Shown here piece after piece: positions 1-9,600 of a stretch of DNA of 34,422 nt. Positions within the stretch are counted from its first letter, which is position 1, and each line of letters begins with the position of its first letter. The notes under the pieces were generated by a model. It did not search any database, was not told the DNA's origin, and worked only from the letters and a program-made list of their open reading frames with translations. Source of the DNA: Thermoplasmata archaeon (lineage in GTDB: Archaea; Thermoplasmatota; Thermoplasmata; Lutacidiplasmatales; UBA184); NCBI GenBank assembly GCA_021828665.1, contig JAJZDH010000003.1, positions 1-34,422 of the forward strand, written 5' to 3'. A program made the translations under genes and the position numbers.

Positions 1-29
1 TCGGCCAGGAGGAAATGCACAAGCTTCAC
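1..29 (-). CDS. possible 5' end of a truncated CDS (VKLVHFLLA..., hydrophobic start)
   Basis: GTG at 29 reading out of the window on the minus strand, with TATA-like TTATAGTCC (about 66-74) around 40 nt upstream. Only 9 codons visible. Confidence 0.25.
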
Positions 30-67
30 GGTCGTCTTCCGTCCAGCTCCCCGGGAGACGGACCGGA

Positions 68-742
68 CTATAACGGTGCCCCGGCGCGGCCCGGTGGGGA
101 GAAGGTGAGCAGGAGCCCGGCTCCGAGCGGCTCCGCCGTCACCGGGCCCGCGGGGATCGTGGCCGCCGCGTCCGGGCATTCCGGCCCGCCGAGGAGCGGG
201 GGCGCCGTATGGCCGCCGATGAGCCAGGGGGCGATGTACACCGTGGCCCGGTCCACGAGACCGGCCCGGAAGAAGGAGCTCAGGACCTCCGCGCCGCCCT
301 CCACCAGGATCTGGCGGAACCCGCGGTCGGCGAGATCCCCGAGGAGCCCCTCGAGGTCCACCCGCCCCGTCCCGCCCCGGTACCGCTCGATCCCCTCCGG
401 GAACCGGCGCGGGCAGTCGGCGGCGGTGGCGAGGAGGGTGGGCGCCGAGCCGTCGAGCACGCGGGCCCCCTCGGGCGTCCGGCCGCGGGAATCGAGCACG
501 ATCCGGTAGGGCGCCCGGCCCCCGGTCTCCCCGAGAAGCTCCCAGTGGACCCGGAGCGACGGGTCATCGGCCAGCACCGTGCCGACGCCCACCACCACGC
601 CGTCCGAGGCGGCGCGGATCCGCATGACCCGGATCAGGTCCTCCGGGCCGGAGAGGCGGGCCCGCGCCCCGCCCGCGTAGGCCAGCCGACCGTCGAGGGA
701 AACGGCGCAATTCACGAGGACGCGGGGTCGGCGGCCGTTCAC
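68..742 (-). CDS. arfC: RibD C-terminal-domain reductase, probable 2,5-diamino-6-(ribosylamino)-4(3H)-pyrimidinone 5'-phosphate reductase
   Basis: Translation VNGRRPRVLVNCAVSLDGRLA...VGVGTVLADDPSLRV...ILVEGGAEVLSSFFRAGLVDRATVYIAPWLIGG is typical of RibD_C. The GTG start overlaps the upstream stop (GTGA). Confidence 0.9.
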   Translation of the reverse strand: MNGRRPRVLVNCAVSLDGRLAYAGGARARLSGPEDLIRVMRIRAASDGVVVGVGTVLADDPSLRVHWELLGETGGRAPYRIVLDSRGRTPEGARVLDGSAPTLLATAADCPRRFPEGIERYRGGTGRVDLEGLLGDLADRGFRQILVEGGAEVLSSFFRAGLVDRATVYIAPWLIGGHTAPPLLGGPECPDAAATIPAGPVTAEPLGAGLLLTFSPPGRAGAPL

Positions 743-2256
743 GGGGGAGCCGCCTGGGCGGCCCTCGCCCACGCCGCCCGGAGCTCCTCGGCGGGGAACC
801 CGGCCCGCGCCAGCTCCGCGACATTGGTGGCCACGTTGGCGAGCGCCCCCTGGTGGGCGGCCCGGAGGAGCGCGAGCGCCGTCGTCCGGTCGCTCTCGAG
901 GGCCGGCTTGACCCGGGCCCGGTGCTCCTCGAGGAGCCGGCCGACCGCCGTCGCCTCCACGGCGACGGCGAGCGGCACCTCGGCGGCGGCCCGGAGCGCG
1001 GCCCCCCAGGCGGCCCGCGCCGCCGGGTCCTCCGGGGAGGCCCGGAGCGCCCGCCGGGCGGCCCCGACCGCTTCGAAGCTCCGGGCATCGGCCCCGATCC
1101 GGTCGAGGCAGCGGTCCCGGGCGGCCCGGAGCTCGGCCCGGACCGGGAGCTCGGCCCCCGGGTCCTGGGAGGCGGACTCCGAGTAGGCGAGCGCCATCGC
1201 CCCGAGGGAGGCCCCCAGCGCGGCGGCGAGCGCCGCGGCGCTCCCCCCGCCCGGCGTGGGGGTCCGATCCGACAGGCGGTGCGCGAACTCCGTCACGGTG
1301 AGCCCCGCGAGATCGGTGGCGGGTCCCGCCACCGGCGGCGACGCCGCCACCGCCCCCGCCCGGGCCAACTGCCGTTCGAGGAGGTTCTTCCGGTCGAACC
1401 CGTTGAGCTGCAGGTAGTGCTCGGCGGCGTCGAGGAGCGCCTCCTCCGGCACCAGCCCCACGATCTCGGTCTCCGCCACCTCCGCCCCGTACCGGCGGGC
1501 CTCCGCGCGGACCATCTCGAGGACCCGGTGGATCGGCGTGCGGCGGTAGTCGGTGAGGTTCAGGGAGACCTGGGCCCGGCCCCGTCCGGCGATCTCGAGC
1601 CCGAGCGCCTTCACCTCGGCGAGGCCGCCGTCGCGGGCCCGGACGGCGTGGGCGATCCGGCGGGCCACCTGGCCGTCGGAGGTGGTCAGGTTCGCGTTGT
1701 ACGCGATGAGGACCGGCCGGGCACCGATGGCGACGATGCCCGCGGTCGGATGGACGGCCGCCCCGCCGACGTCCGGACGGCGCGCGGGATCGAGCGCCAC
1801 CGCCTCGCGGATCGCCTCGAACCCTCCGGCCCGGAGGACGCCCAGGTCGCGGTGATCCGGGCGTTCGGCGGCGTCGGCGTAGAGGTACACCGGCACCTGG
1901 AGCTCGCTCCAGACCCGGGCGGCCAGCCTCCGGGCGAGCGCCACTGCCTCCTCCCGGGTCGCCTCCCCCAGCGGCACGAACGGGACCACGTCGGCCGCGC
2001 CCATCCGCGGGTGCGCCCCCCGGTGCCGCGTGAGGTCGACCTCCCGGACCGCGACCGCGATCATGCCGAACACCGCCTCGAGGAGCTCCGGCCCCGTCCC
2101 GGCGAGGCTCACCACGGAACGGTGGTGGTCGGCGTTCGCCTCGACATCGAGGACGACGACCCCCGGCCGGTTCCGGGCCGGCGCCACGATCCGTTCGATC
2201 CGGGCGGCATCGCGGCCCTCCGAGAAGTTCGGGACGCATTCGAACCAGGTCGTCAT
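739..2256 (-). CDS. ftcD: bifunctional glutamate formimidoyltransferase / formimidoyltetrahydrofolate cyclodeaminase
   Basis: MTTWFECVPNFSEGRD...HRSVVSLAG...HRGAHPRMGAADVVPFVPL (formiminotransferase), then LTVTEFAHRLSDRTPTPGGGSAAALAAALGASLGAMA (cyclodeaminase). ATGA overlap with fen1. Confidence 0.9.
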   Translation of the reverse strand: MTTWFECVPNFSEGRDAARIERIVAPARNRPGVVVLDVEANADHHRSVVSLAGTGPELLEAVFGMIAVAVREVDLTRHRGAHPRMGAADVVPFVPLGEATREEAVALARRLAARVWSELQVPVYLYADAAERPDHRDLGVLRAGGFEAIREAVALDPARRPDVGGAAVHPTAGIVAIGARPVLIAYNANLTTSDGQVARRIAHAVRARDGGLAEVKALGLEIAGRGRAQVSLNLTDYRRTPIHRVLEMVRAEARRYGAEVAETEIVGLVPEEALLDAAEHYLQLNGFDRKNLLERQLARAGAVAASPPVAGPATDLAGLTVTEFAHRLSDRTPTPGGGSAAALAAALGASLGAMALAYSESASQDPGAELPVRAELRAARDRCLDRIGADARSFEAVGAARRALRASPEDPAARAAWGAALRAAAEVPLAVAVEATAVGRLLEEHRARVKPALESDRTTALALLRAAHQGALANVATNVAELARAGFPAEELRAAWARAAQAAPP

Positions 2257-3296
2257 GGGGCGGTCTCCTCGAACCGGTCCAGCCGGGATTGATGGCCGGC
2301 GGCGGGGAGCGGCGCGGGCGGGTGCGATCGGCGGCTCCGGCCCCGATCGGCCCGGGCGAGAGCGAGGTCCACCCGTTCCCTCGAGAAGCCGTGCCGCTCC
2401 ACCAGGAGCTCCCGGACCCGTTCCGGATCGGTCGGCCCGAACACGGGAGGCTCCGCCGGCACGATCTGGGGGTGGCGGAAGAGCTCGGCGACCGCCTCGG
2501 CCTCCGCTCGATCGAGCCCCGCCCGGCGGACGGTGGCCTCCCAGCCCAGGTGCTCGCGGACCAGTCGGAGCGCCCGTTTCGGCCCGAATCCGGCGGCTCC
2601 GTCGTTGTAATCGGTCCCGATGAGGATCCCCATTAGGATGAGTTCCTCCCCGTCGATCCCGAGATCGACCAGGAGGTCCGCCCGGTCGATGACCTGGGCG
2701 GCGGCTGTCCCCGGACCCCGGCCCCGCGCCGCGAGGCCCCGCACCAGGCGGGGGGTGCCGAAGAGGAGGCTGTCGTAGTCCTCCGAGGCGCTCGCCCAGA
2801 CCGTTCCGGCCGCCGCCAGCGCGGCCGCCTGGGCCTCCCCCTCCGAGGGGGCCTCGAGGTACGGCACCCCGAGGGCGTCGAGGAGCCGTTCGCCCTCCTG
2901 GACCATCTCCCGGGTCAGCCGGGAGGTGGCCGCCGCCTTCCGGCGCGCCCGCTCGAGGTCCCCCGCGTCGAGCGCCTCCTTCCATTCGGCCTCGGCCCGC
3001 TCCTTGGCCCGGAACCGACCGCTGAGGGTGCCGCTCTTGCGGTCGGGAGGCGCCCCGTCGAAGACCCAGTAGAGCCGGACCCCTTCGGCGAGGAGCGACG
3101 TGGTGCGGTACAGGAGTCCGATGAGGTGGGTCGTCACCCGACCTTCGGGGTCCGTGAACAGCTGCCCGTCGCGCTGCCGGATGGTGGCGAGGAACTGGTA
3201 GAGGGCATTGTAGCCATCCACGGCGAGCGTCCGACCGGCGAGCTGATCCCACGGGAGCTCCCTCGGGTGGACCAGGTCCCGGAGCGGAAGCCCCAC
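2253..3296 (-). CDS. fen: flap endonuclease 1 (archaeal FEN1)
   Basis: LAVDGYNALYQFL, YWVFDGAPPDRK, GVPYLEAPSEGEAQAA, ASEDYDSLLFG, GTDYNDGAAGFGPKRAL motifs; C-terminal PIP-box-like QSRLDRFEE. GTG start. Confidence 0.93.
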   Translation of the reverse strand: MGLPLRDLVHPRELPWDQLAGRTLAVDGYNALYQFLATIRQRDGQLFTDPEGRVTTHLIGLLYRTTSLLAEGVRLYWVFDGAPPDRKSGTLSGRFRAKERAEAEWKEALDAGDLERARRKAAATSRLTREMVQEGERLLDALGVPYLEAPSEGEAQAAALAAAGTVWASASEDYDSLLFGTPRLVRGLAARGRGPGTAAAQVIDRADLLVDLGIDGEELILMGILIGTDYNDGAAGFGPKRALRLVREHLGWEATVRRAGLDRAEAEAVAELFRHPQIVPAEPPVFGPTDPERVRELLVERHGFSRERVDLALARADRGRSRRSHPPAPLPAAGHQSRLDRFEETAP

Positions 3297-3424
3297 GTCG
3301 GCACGGAGCGGATGAGAGTACTTGGGGCTTTGGCCGCCCGCTCCGGGATGGGGCGTCGGGCCACCGACGGCCCGGGACCGGACCGGCCGGGGCCTTTAGG
3401 TACTCGTGGGGCGTGGGCCCGCCG

Positions 3425-4237
3425 ATGACGAGCCGGTTCGAGTGGGTCGACGATGCCGGGGTGGCCGCGGTCGCCCCCGGCGGTGTGGTGCTGAGCTGTT
3501 TCCCGAGCGCCGGCCTCGCGGCCACGGTGGCGGCCCATTACATGGTCCAGGTCCTGGGCCTGCCCCGGATCGGCCGGCTGGATTCCGACGACGCCTTGCC
3601 GCTCGCCATCGTCCAGGCCGGTCAGGCCCAGCCCCCGATCCGGGTCTACGGCAAGGGGGCGATCACGCTCGTCGTGAGCGAGTTCCCTCCCATCCCCTCC
3701 TCCGCCCGGTCCATCGCCGAGGCCATCCTGGACGGCGTGGCGCGTCGGCGGGCCCGGTTCGTGCTGGCCGTCGACGGCGTGGTCTCCCCACCCTCCGCCG
3801 GCGAGGAAGGGGCCGCTCCGGAGGCGGCGGTCGAGCGGTCGCCCGAAACTTCCCCGGAGGGCTCCCTCTGGGCGATCAGCGCGCAGGAGGATCCGGAGTT
3901 CACGTCGATGTTCGAGCGGGCCCGGGCCCGGCGCCCGGCGGACGGCGTGATCGGCGGAGTCTCCGGCATGCTGCTGCTCCGGGGCCAGGCCCGGGGGATC
4001 CGGACCGCCACCCTGCTCGCCAATGCCCGGGCCGGCGACGGGGTTCCCGATCACCGGGCGGCGGCGGCGCTGATCGAGGCGATCGACCGGATCCTGCCGG
4101 AGGTGAAGATCGACACCCGCCCGCTCCTCTCTCAGGCCGAGGCGATCGAACGGGCGCTCCGGGCGGCCATGAAATCCCATGCGGGGGAACCCACGGGCCG
4201 ACCGTCCCTCGACGATTCCCGGTCCATCTACCAGTAG
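3425..4237 (+). CDS. PAC2 family protein (proteasome assembly chaperone-like)
   Basis: MTSRFEWVDDAGVAAVAPGGVVLSCFPSAGLAATVAAHYMVQVLGLPRIG... matches archaeal PAC2 architecture. TATA-like CTTTAGGTA sits about 28 nt upstream of ATG 3425; an in-frame start at 3413 is the alternative. Confidence 0.75.
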   Translation: MTSRFEWVDDAGVAAVAPGGVVLSCFPSAGLAATVAAHYMVQVLGLPRIGRLDSDDALPLAIVQAGQAQPPIRVYGKGAITLVVSEFPPIPSSARSIAEAILDGVARRRARFVLAVDGVVSPPSAGEEGAAPEAAVERSPETSPEGSLWAISAQEDPEFTSMFERARARRPADGVIGGVSGMLLLRGQARGIRTATLLANARAGDGVPDHRAAAALIEAIDRILPEVKIDTRPLLSQAEAIERALRAAMKSHAGEPTGRPSLDDSRSIYQ

Positions 4238-4428
4238 GGGTGGGGAGCCCGCGCCGGCCGCGGGGTGAGGCTCCTCCGACCCCCCTCCCGCGAACGAAGG
4301 TGCGCCCCGGTGGCCGACCTCCCTCCCCCCGCCCCCGCCGGGAACCTCCTCTCGATGGGGACCCGACGACGCTCCCGCACCCGGCCCCTCGGCGGGGCCG
4401 CGGCCGGGTCGGCGGCCCGGAACCCGAC

Positions 4429-4617
4429 CTATTCGCTGCTCTCGGCCGTGGGTTGGAACGACTCCCGGTAGCTCAGGAGGTAGAGAAGCCCCACGATCAT
4501 GACCGAGATCAGTACCAGGATGGCAATCGGGTTGAGGGAGAAATAGACGGTGGTGACGGCCATCAGCACCGCGGGGAGCGCCACCGTGAGGAGAAGGGTG
4601 ATGACCCGACCGTCCAT
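4429..4617 (-). CDS. small membrane protein, two predicted TM segments (62 aa)
   Basis: MDGRVITLLLTVALPAVLMAVTTVYFSLNPIAILVLISVMIVGLLYLLSYRES...; promoter-like CCTAAGTAG upstream on the minus strand. Confidence 0.6.
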   Translation of the reverse strand: MDGRVITLLLTVALPAVLMAVTTVYFSLNPIAILVLISVMIVGLLYLLSYRESFQPTAESSE

Positions 4618-4775
4618 CGGGAGCCCGACCGGTCCGCCCCTACTTAGGGATTGGGGGAGCGGCGGAGCGAGGCGGCGGCCGGAGGCGCCCCCCCCGATCC
4701 GGAAACACCCCCTCCGGAGGCGCCCCGCTCCTCGTCGTTATACCGCCGGGGCGGCTCGCCGGCGCGGGGGGCCCC

Positions 4776-5549
4776 GTGGGGCGGCAGGGTGCATCGGTGA
4801 GGAAAACCGGAGCCGGTCGCGGGAGGGTCCGCCGCTCCCGTGCGACCACGCCCGGCGGCCCGGAGGGGCCCGCCGTCCTTCCCGAGATCCCTCTCGTGGA
4901 GATCGACGTGGACCCGGGCCCCGCTTCCCATTGGATCCGGGAGGTGACGGAACGGTGGCCGCTCGGCGTCCGGATCGATATCTGTCGGCCGACCGGCGTG
5001 GGCGGCGCCGACCTCCTCCAGGTGGTCGAGCTCCGCGGTGACCCCGGGGCGCTCGGCGAAGCGGAACGGTTCCTCCGCCACCGCCCGGAGCTGCGGGCCC
5101 TCACGGTGGCCTCGCCCTCGCCGGCGCGCCGCTTCCTCCGCGTGGTCACCCAACTGCCCGATCTCTGCCGCCGGGTCTTCGAGATCGGGGCCATCTGCGG
5201 GAGCTGCCGGTTTGTCGCTCCACCTCCGTCGGCCGACCCTCGGGAGCGGTGGACCCTCGTGGTGCCGCGGAATGCCGTCGCCCTCCGGGCGGCCGTAAGC
5301 CCCCGCTCCGGCCCGGGCCGGTCGCCGCTCCCCGTCCTCCGGGTGCGCCGGTTCGTACCCCCGAGGACCCTCACGCCCCGGCAGGCGGCGGCGCTGGAGA
5401 CCGCCTACCGGCTCGGGTTCTACGCCTTCCCCCGACGGAGCAATCTGAAGGAGGTGGCCCGGATCCTCGGGGTGAGCCGGTCGACCACGGCCGAACTGCT
5501 CCGCAGGGCCGAGAACAAGATGCTCGCCCATTCCATCGCGGACCCCTGA
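4776..5549 (+). CDS. HTH-10 (bacterio-opsin activator-like) transcriptional regulator
   Basis: C-terminal LTPRQAAALETAYRLGFYAFPRRSNLKEVARILGVSRSTTAELLRRAENKML is a canonical HTH_10 domain. GTG start at 4776 or 4797; TATA-like GTTATACC at about 4736. Confidence 0.88.
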   Translation: MGRQGASVRKTGAGRGRVRRSRATTPGGPEGPAVLPEIPLVEIDVDPGPASHWIREVTERWPLGVRIDICRPTGVGGADLLQVVELRGDPGALGEAERFLRHRPELRALTVASPSPARRFLRVVTQLPDLCRRVFEIGAICGSCRFVAPPPSADPRERWTLVVPRNAVALRAAVSPRSGPGRSPLPVLRVRRFVPPRTLTPRQAAALETAYRLGFYAFPRRSNLKEVARILGVSRSTTAELLRRAENKMLAHSIADP

Positions 5550-5591
5550 GGCCGATCCCGCATCCCGGGAGCCGGTCCGCGCCCGGAGCGC

Positions 5592-6377
5592 TCACCCGAG
5601 ACGGGGGGTTCCCTTCCGACCGAAGGCGGCGACCGCCTTCGCGTTCTCGGGGCTGCCCCGGAGCGGATCCGCGAGGTCGAGCTCGAGGGCGAGCCCGTCG
5701 GCCAGGCTCAGGTCGAGGCCCCGGCGGACCGATTCGCGGGCGGTCCGTACGGCGCGCGGCGGGAGCTCGGCGATCCGTGCGGCGACCGCGCCGGCCTCCG
5801 CGCGCAGCCGTTCGAGGGGAACGATCCGGTTGATGAGTCCGAGCTCGTAGGCGCGGGCCGCGGAGATCGGTGCGCCGGTGAGCATCATCTCGAGCGCCAC
5901 GTTCGGCGGGAGGGCCCGGGGGAGCCGTTGGGTCCCGCCTTGGCCGGGGATGATGCCCCATCGCACCTCCGGCAGCCCGAACGTCGCGTTCGGGCTGGCC
6001 CATCGGAGATCGCAGGCGAGCGCGAGTTCGAGGCCGAGCCCGAGGCAGAGGCCGTTGATGGCGGCCACGACCGGCTTTCCCGGGTCGAAGTTGCGGGTGA
6101 GCCCGCCGAGGCCCGGTTCCCGCTGCCAGCGGGAGCGCCGTTCTCCCGGACGACCTTCCGCATAGAAATCGTCGAGCCGCTTCAAGTCGATCCCGGCCGA
6201 GAACGCCTTGGAGCCGGCCCCATCGAGGAGCCCTACCCGGAGACGGTCGTCGTCCCGGAGCCGGATCCAGGCGCGGACAAGGTCCGCGTGCATCTCGGGG
6301 TCGATGGCGTTCAGGCGCTCCGGCCGTTCCAGCGTCACGCAGAGCACGCCGCCCCGGGCCCGCACGCCGATCGGCAT
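5592..6377 (-). CDS. enoyl-CoA hydratase/isomerase (crotonase) family protein
   Basis: MPIGVRARGGVLCVTLERPERLNAID...FSAGIDLKRL...PVVAAINGLCLGLGLELALACDLRWA...FGLPEVRWGIIPGQGGTQRLPR; both catalytic Glu positions are conserved. TTAAG/ATAAT element about 25 nt upstream. Confidence 0.9.
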   Translation of the reverse strand: MPIGVRARGGVLCVTLERPERLNAIDPEMHADLVRAWIRLRDDDRLRVGLLDGAGSKAFSAGIDLKRLDDFYAEGRPGERRSRWQREPGLGGLTRNFDPGKPVVAAINGLCLGLGLELALACDLRWASPNATFGLPEVRWGIIPGQGGTQRLPRALPPNVALEMMLTGAPISAARAYELGLINRIVPLERLRAEAGAVAARIAELPPRAVRTARESVRRGLDLSLADGLALELDLADPLRGSPENAKAVAAFGRKGTPRLG

Positions 6378-6600
6378 CCCGCGGCCGACCGGCCCCGGCT
6401 TAATGGGATTATCGGCGGGGAGCTCCGCGGCGGGTGCCGCCGCGAGGGGGTCGCGAGGCGCCGCTCCGTTCCCGCTCCGAACGGAGTTCCCGTCGCCCTC
6501 CCCGCTGCCGGCACCCCCTCCCGACGCCGCCGGACCGCCGCGGGGGCCCCTCCCGTGCGGGGAGAAGGGTTCATGAGCGCCCCCGGGTCCCCTCCCCTCC

Positions 6601-9600
6601 ATGGGGGCTTCCCGAACCGCCCGGGGCGCTCCCGGCCGCTCGAGGACCCGGCCCGATCGCCCGCGGAGGCGCGCCGCGGTGCCGTGGACCATCGCCGTGG
6701 TCGTGGGGATGCTCGTTTCGGGTCTCGGCGTGGCCGCCGGTTCCGGTCCCGGGGCGGCGACGGCGAGCTCCGGGTCGCCGGCCGACCGCCCGGTGGCCGT
6801 CGGCCACCGCGACGCCACAACGCCCGCGGTCCCGGGTCCCACCGGCCGTACCCCGATCGACCCGCCCGGACCCCTCGCCCCGGGACGGTCGGTTTCGGCC
6901 TCCGCGACGACCGGAACCACGGGGGTCCCACCGGCCCGCTTCTCCTCGATCCGCATGGGTTCCTTCCATCTCCCCGGCCCGCACCCCCAGTCCTGGGGCG
7001 ACTCGGCGGTGCCGCCCGGGGCCCCGTTCGCGGTCGGCCCGGTGCCGTCCGCTCCGGCCGGGGGCCCGGCTGCGAGCGCATCGGAGAACAGCTCGGTGTT
7101 CTGGAGCGGCCACTGCGCGGGTCTCTATCCGGCCACGGGAAATGCGACGTACTACGACGGTTGCGTCGGCCACGACGAGCCCGGCATTCAGTTCTACTCC
7201 CCCGTTCCCGGGAGCGCGGGGAACATCACCTGGAACGTCACCCTGCCCGTGGACGTAGGCCCCTCCCAGAACCAGTCGAACCTGTACGTCGCGGTGTGGT
7301 TCGGGATGACCCTGAGCGACCCGCTCGCCTGGCTGGACCAGTGCTTCCTGGAATTGCAGCTGTACCCCGACTCCTCGTGGAGCGTTCCCGCCGTCTCCGG
7401 CGAATGGATCGGCGCCGCCGTCGCCTGGCAGATCGAGGCGGCCACCGGCTACGAGGATCCGTGCTACTACTCGCCCCTCTACCTCCACGGCCTCCCGACC
7501 GACGGGTACTTCAACATGACCGGCGGCGACCAGCTCACGGTGGCGATGTCGGGCTGGGAGAACGACCCGTGGGGGGAGAACATCTCCCTGATCGACCGGA
7601 CCCAGCACACCACCTCGAACCTCACCCTGGTCGACCCCTACTCGAACCTCCCGCTCGATCCGGCGTATTCCACCAACAGCTACGAGAACGGGCTCCAGTG
7701 GACGCCGGGCGGCGAGTACCCCAGCGTCTTCGCCTTCGAGACCGGCCACGGGCGCAACCCCGCCTACCCGACGAATACCACCTTCAACTACTGCGCGCCC
7801 GGTCCCCCTCCCGCGACGGCGGCGAATCCCGACGTGCCGTGCCCGAGCTACGATCCGGGAAGCTGGTCGAACGACACCGCCCAACCGTGGAGGATCGAGG
7901 TCCCCACCTTCGGCACGGGGACCCGCACGGCACCGGCCGCCCAGGTCTCCTTCTCGCAGGACCTCGGTGGGATCGACCTCGATGCCGGCGCGCCGGGCTG
8001 CCCCGGAAATCTCGGCAGCGCCTACTGCAGCTATCCGTGGTACAGCTACTCCTGCGCGACCCACTCCTTCCAGTTCGGGGCCACCGACTATCCGGGGGTC
8101 TCGGAGGACTTTGGAAAATACCTGGAGTTCGCCACCTCCGCCGAATCGAACGATCTCGGGTTCGGGTACTATCCGCCCACCAACTTCACCATCCCCACCT
8201 GCGGGGCCGCCTCCGCTTCCGTGAACCTTTCGATCGGCGGGCCGTCGGGAGGTTCCGTCTACTTCCTGTCGCACGATTACGGTTCGGCCGCCGTCATCTC
8301 CGGCCTCGCCCCGGGAGCGTACTCCCTGGACGCTCTCGCTTCCGGCGCCGTGGGGTTCGACCGGTGGGCGGTGACCGGGGCGCTCGCCGTCGGCTCCCCC
8401 ACCGCGGCGTGGACCACCCTCTGGGTGAACGGGAGCGGCAACCTCTCCGCCTCGTTCCAATCCTCGCCGCCCGCGACCGTCGCGGTGACCTTCGACGACT
8501 GGGGGGCGGCGGGCTCGGTCGCGGTGCTGCCGAGCTACCTCCGGATCACCGCCGGGGCCGCCCTCGCCACGGCGGCGAACGGGAGTTCCGTGGCGCTCGT
8601 CCCGCAGATCTACGGGCTCCTCGCCGATGCGCCGCCCGGGTACAACTTCACGCACTGGGCGGTGAACGGCTCGGGAGCGGTCATCGCCGCGAGCGGGCTG
8701 CCGACGAGCTGGCTGCTGGTGGACGGCGCCGCGGCGCGGGTGACCGTCACCGCCTGGTACGCCGCGTCGTCGACGTTCGATTCGATCACGGTCGCCGTCT
8801 CCGGAAACGGGACCGTGAACCTCTCCGGCTCCTCGGGGAGCAGCTTCTCCGAGACGCTCCGCGTGGGCAGCTACCCCGTGGTGGCCGATCCCGGACCCGG
8901 CTGGTCCTTCCAGGGGTGGTACGCCGGAGGGAGCGCCGCGATCCCGGACAACGGGCCGTCGAGCAACCTCACGCTGGAGAACGGCAGTTCGTACCTCTAC
9001 GCCTATTTCGGGGAGCTGCCGGTCGCGGTCCTCCTGGAGGTGGCCCCGGCCGCCGGGGGGACCGTCTCGGTGATCCCGGGCTCGTTCGATGGGAACAACA
9101 CCACCCTCGAACTCCCCGTCGGGACGACCTCGGTGGGCGTGCGGGTCGCCACGGGCTACCGGTTCCTGGGATGGACCGTGAACCAGTCGGGTGCGGGGTG
9201 GGTCGAGAGCCCCGGGGCGGCCGTCTCGAACTTCGTCGTGAATCGGACGGTCCGTCTCACCGCCGATCTCGTGGCCGCGCCGCTCGTCACCGTCTCCTTC
9301 CGGGCCGATCCTCCGGCCGGCGGGTCGATCGAGTTCAACTTCCGCACCTACGGCAACGGCAGCCAGAACACGACCGCCAACGGCTCCTACGCCCTCGCGT
9401 TCGCCCCGTCGCCGGGGTATTCCGAGGTCGGGGTCGGAGCCTCCGGTCCGCTCTCCGTCGGGTCGGGCGTCCTCCAGATCTCGGGAGGCGGCGGGGTGCT
9501 GACGGTGGACTTCCAGGCCATCCCGCCGGTGCCGGTCGCCGTGACCTTCGTCTCCGAGCCCGTGGGAGCCATGTTCGCCCGGATCCAGGGCACCGCCGTG

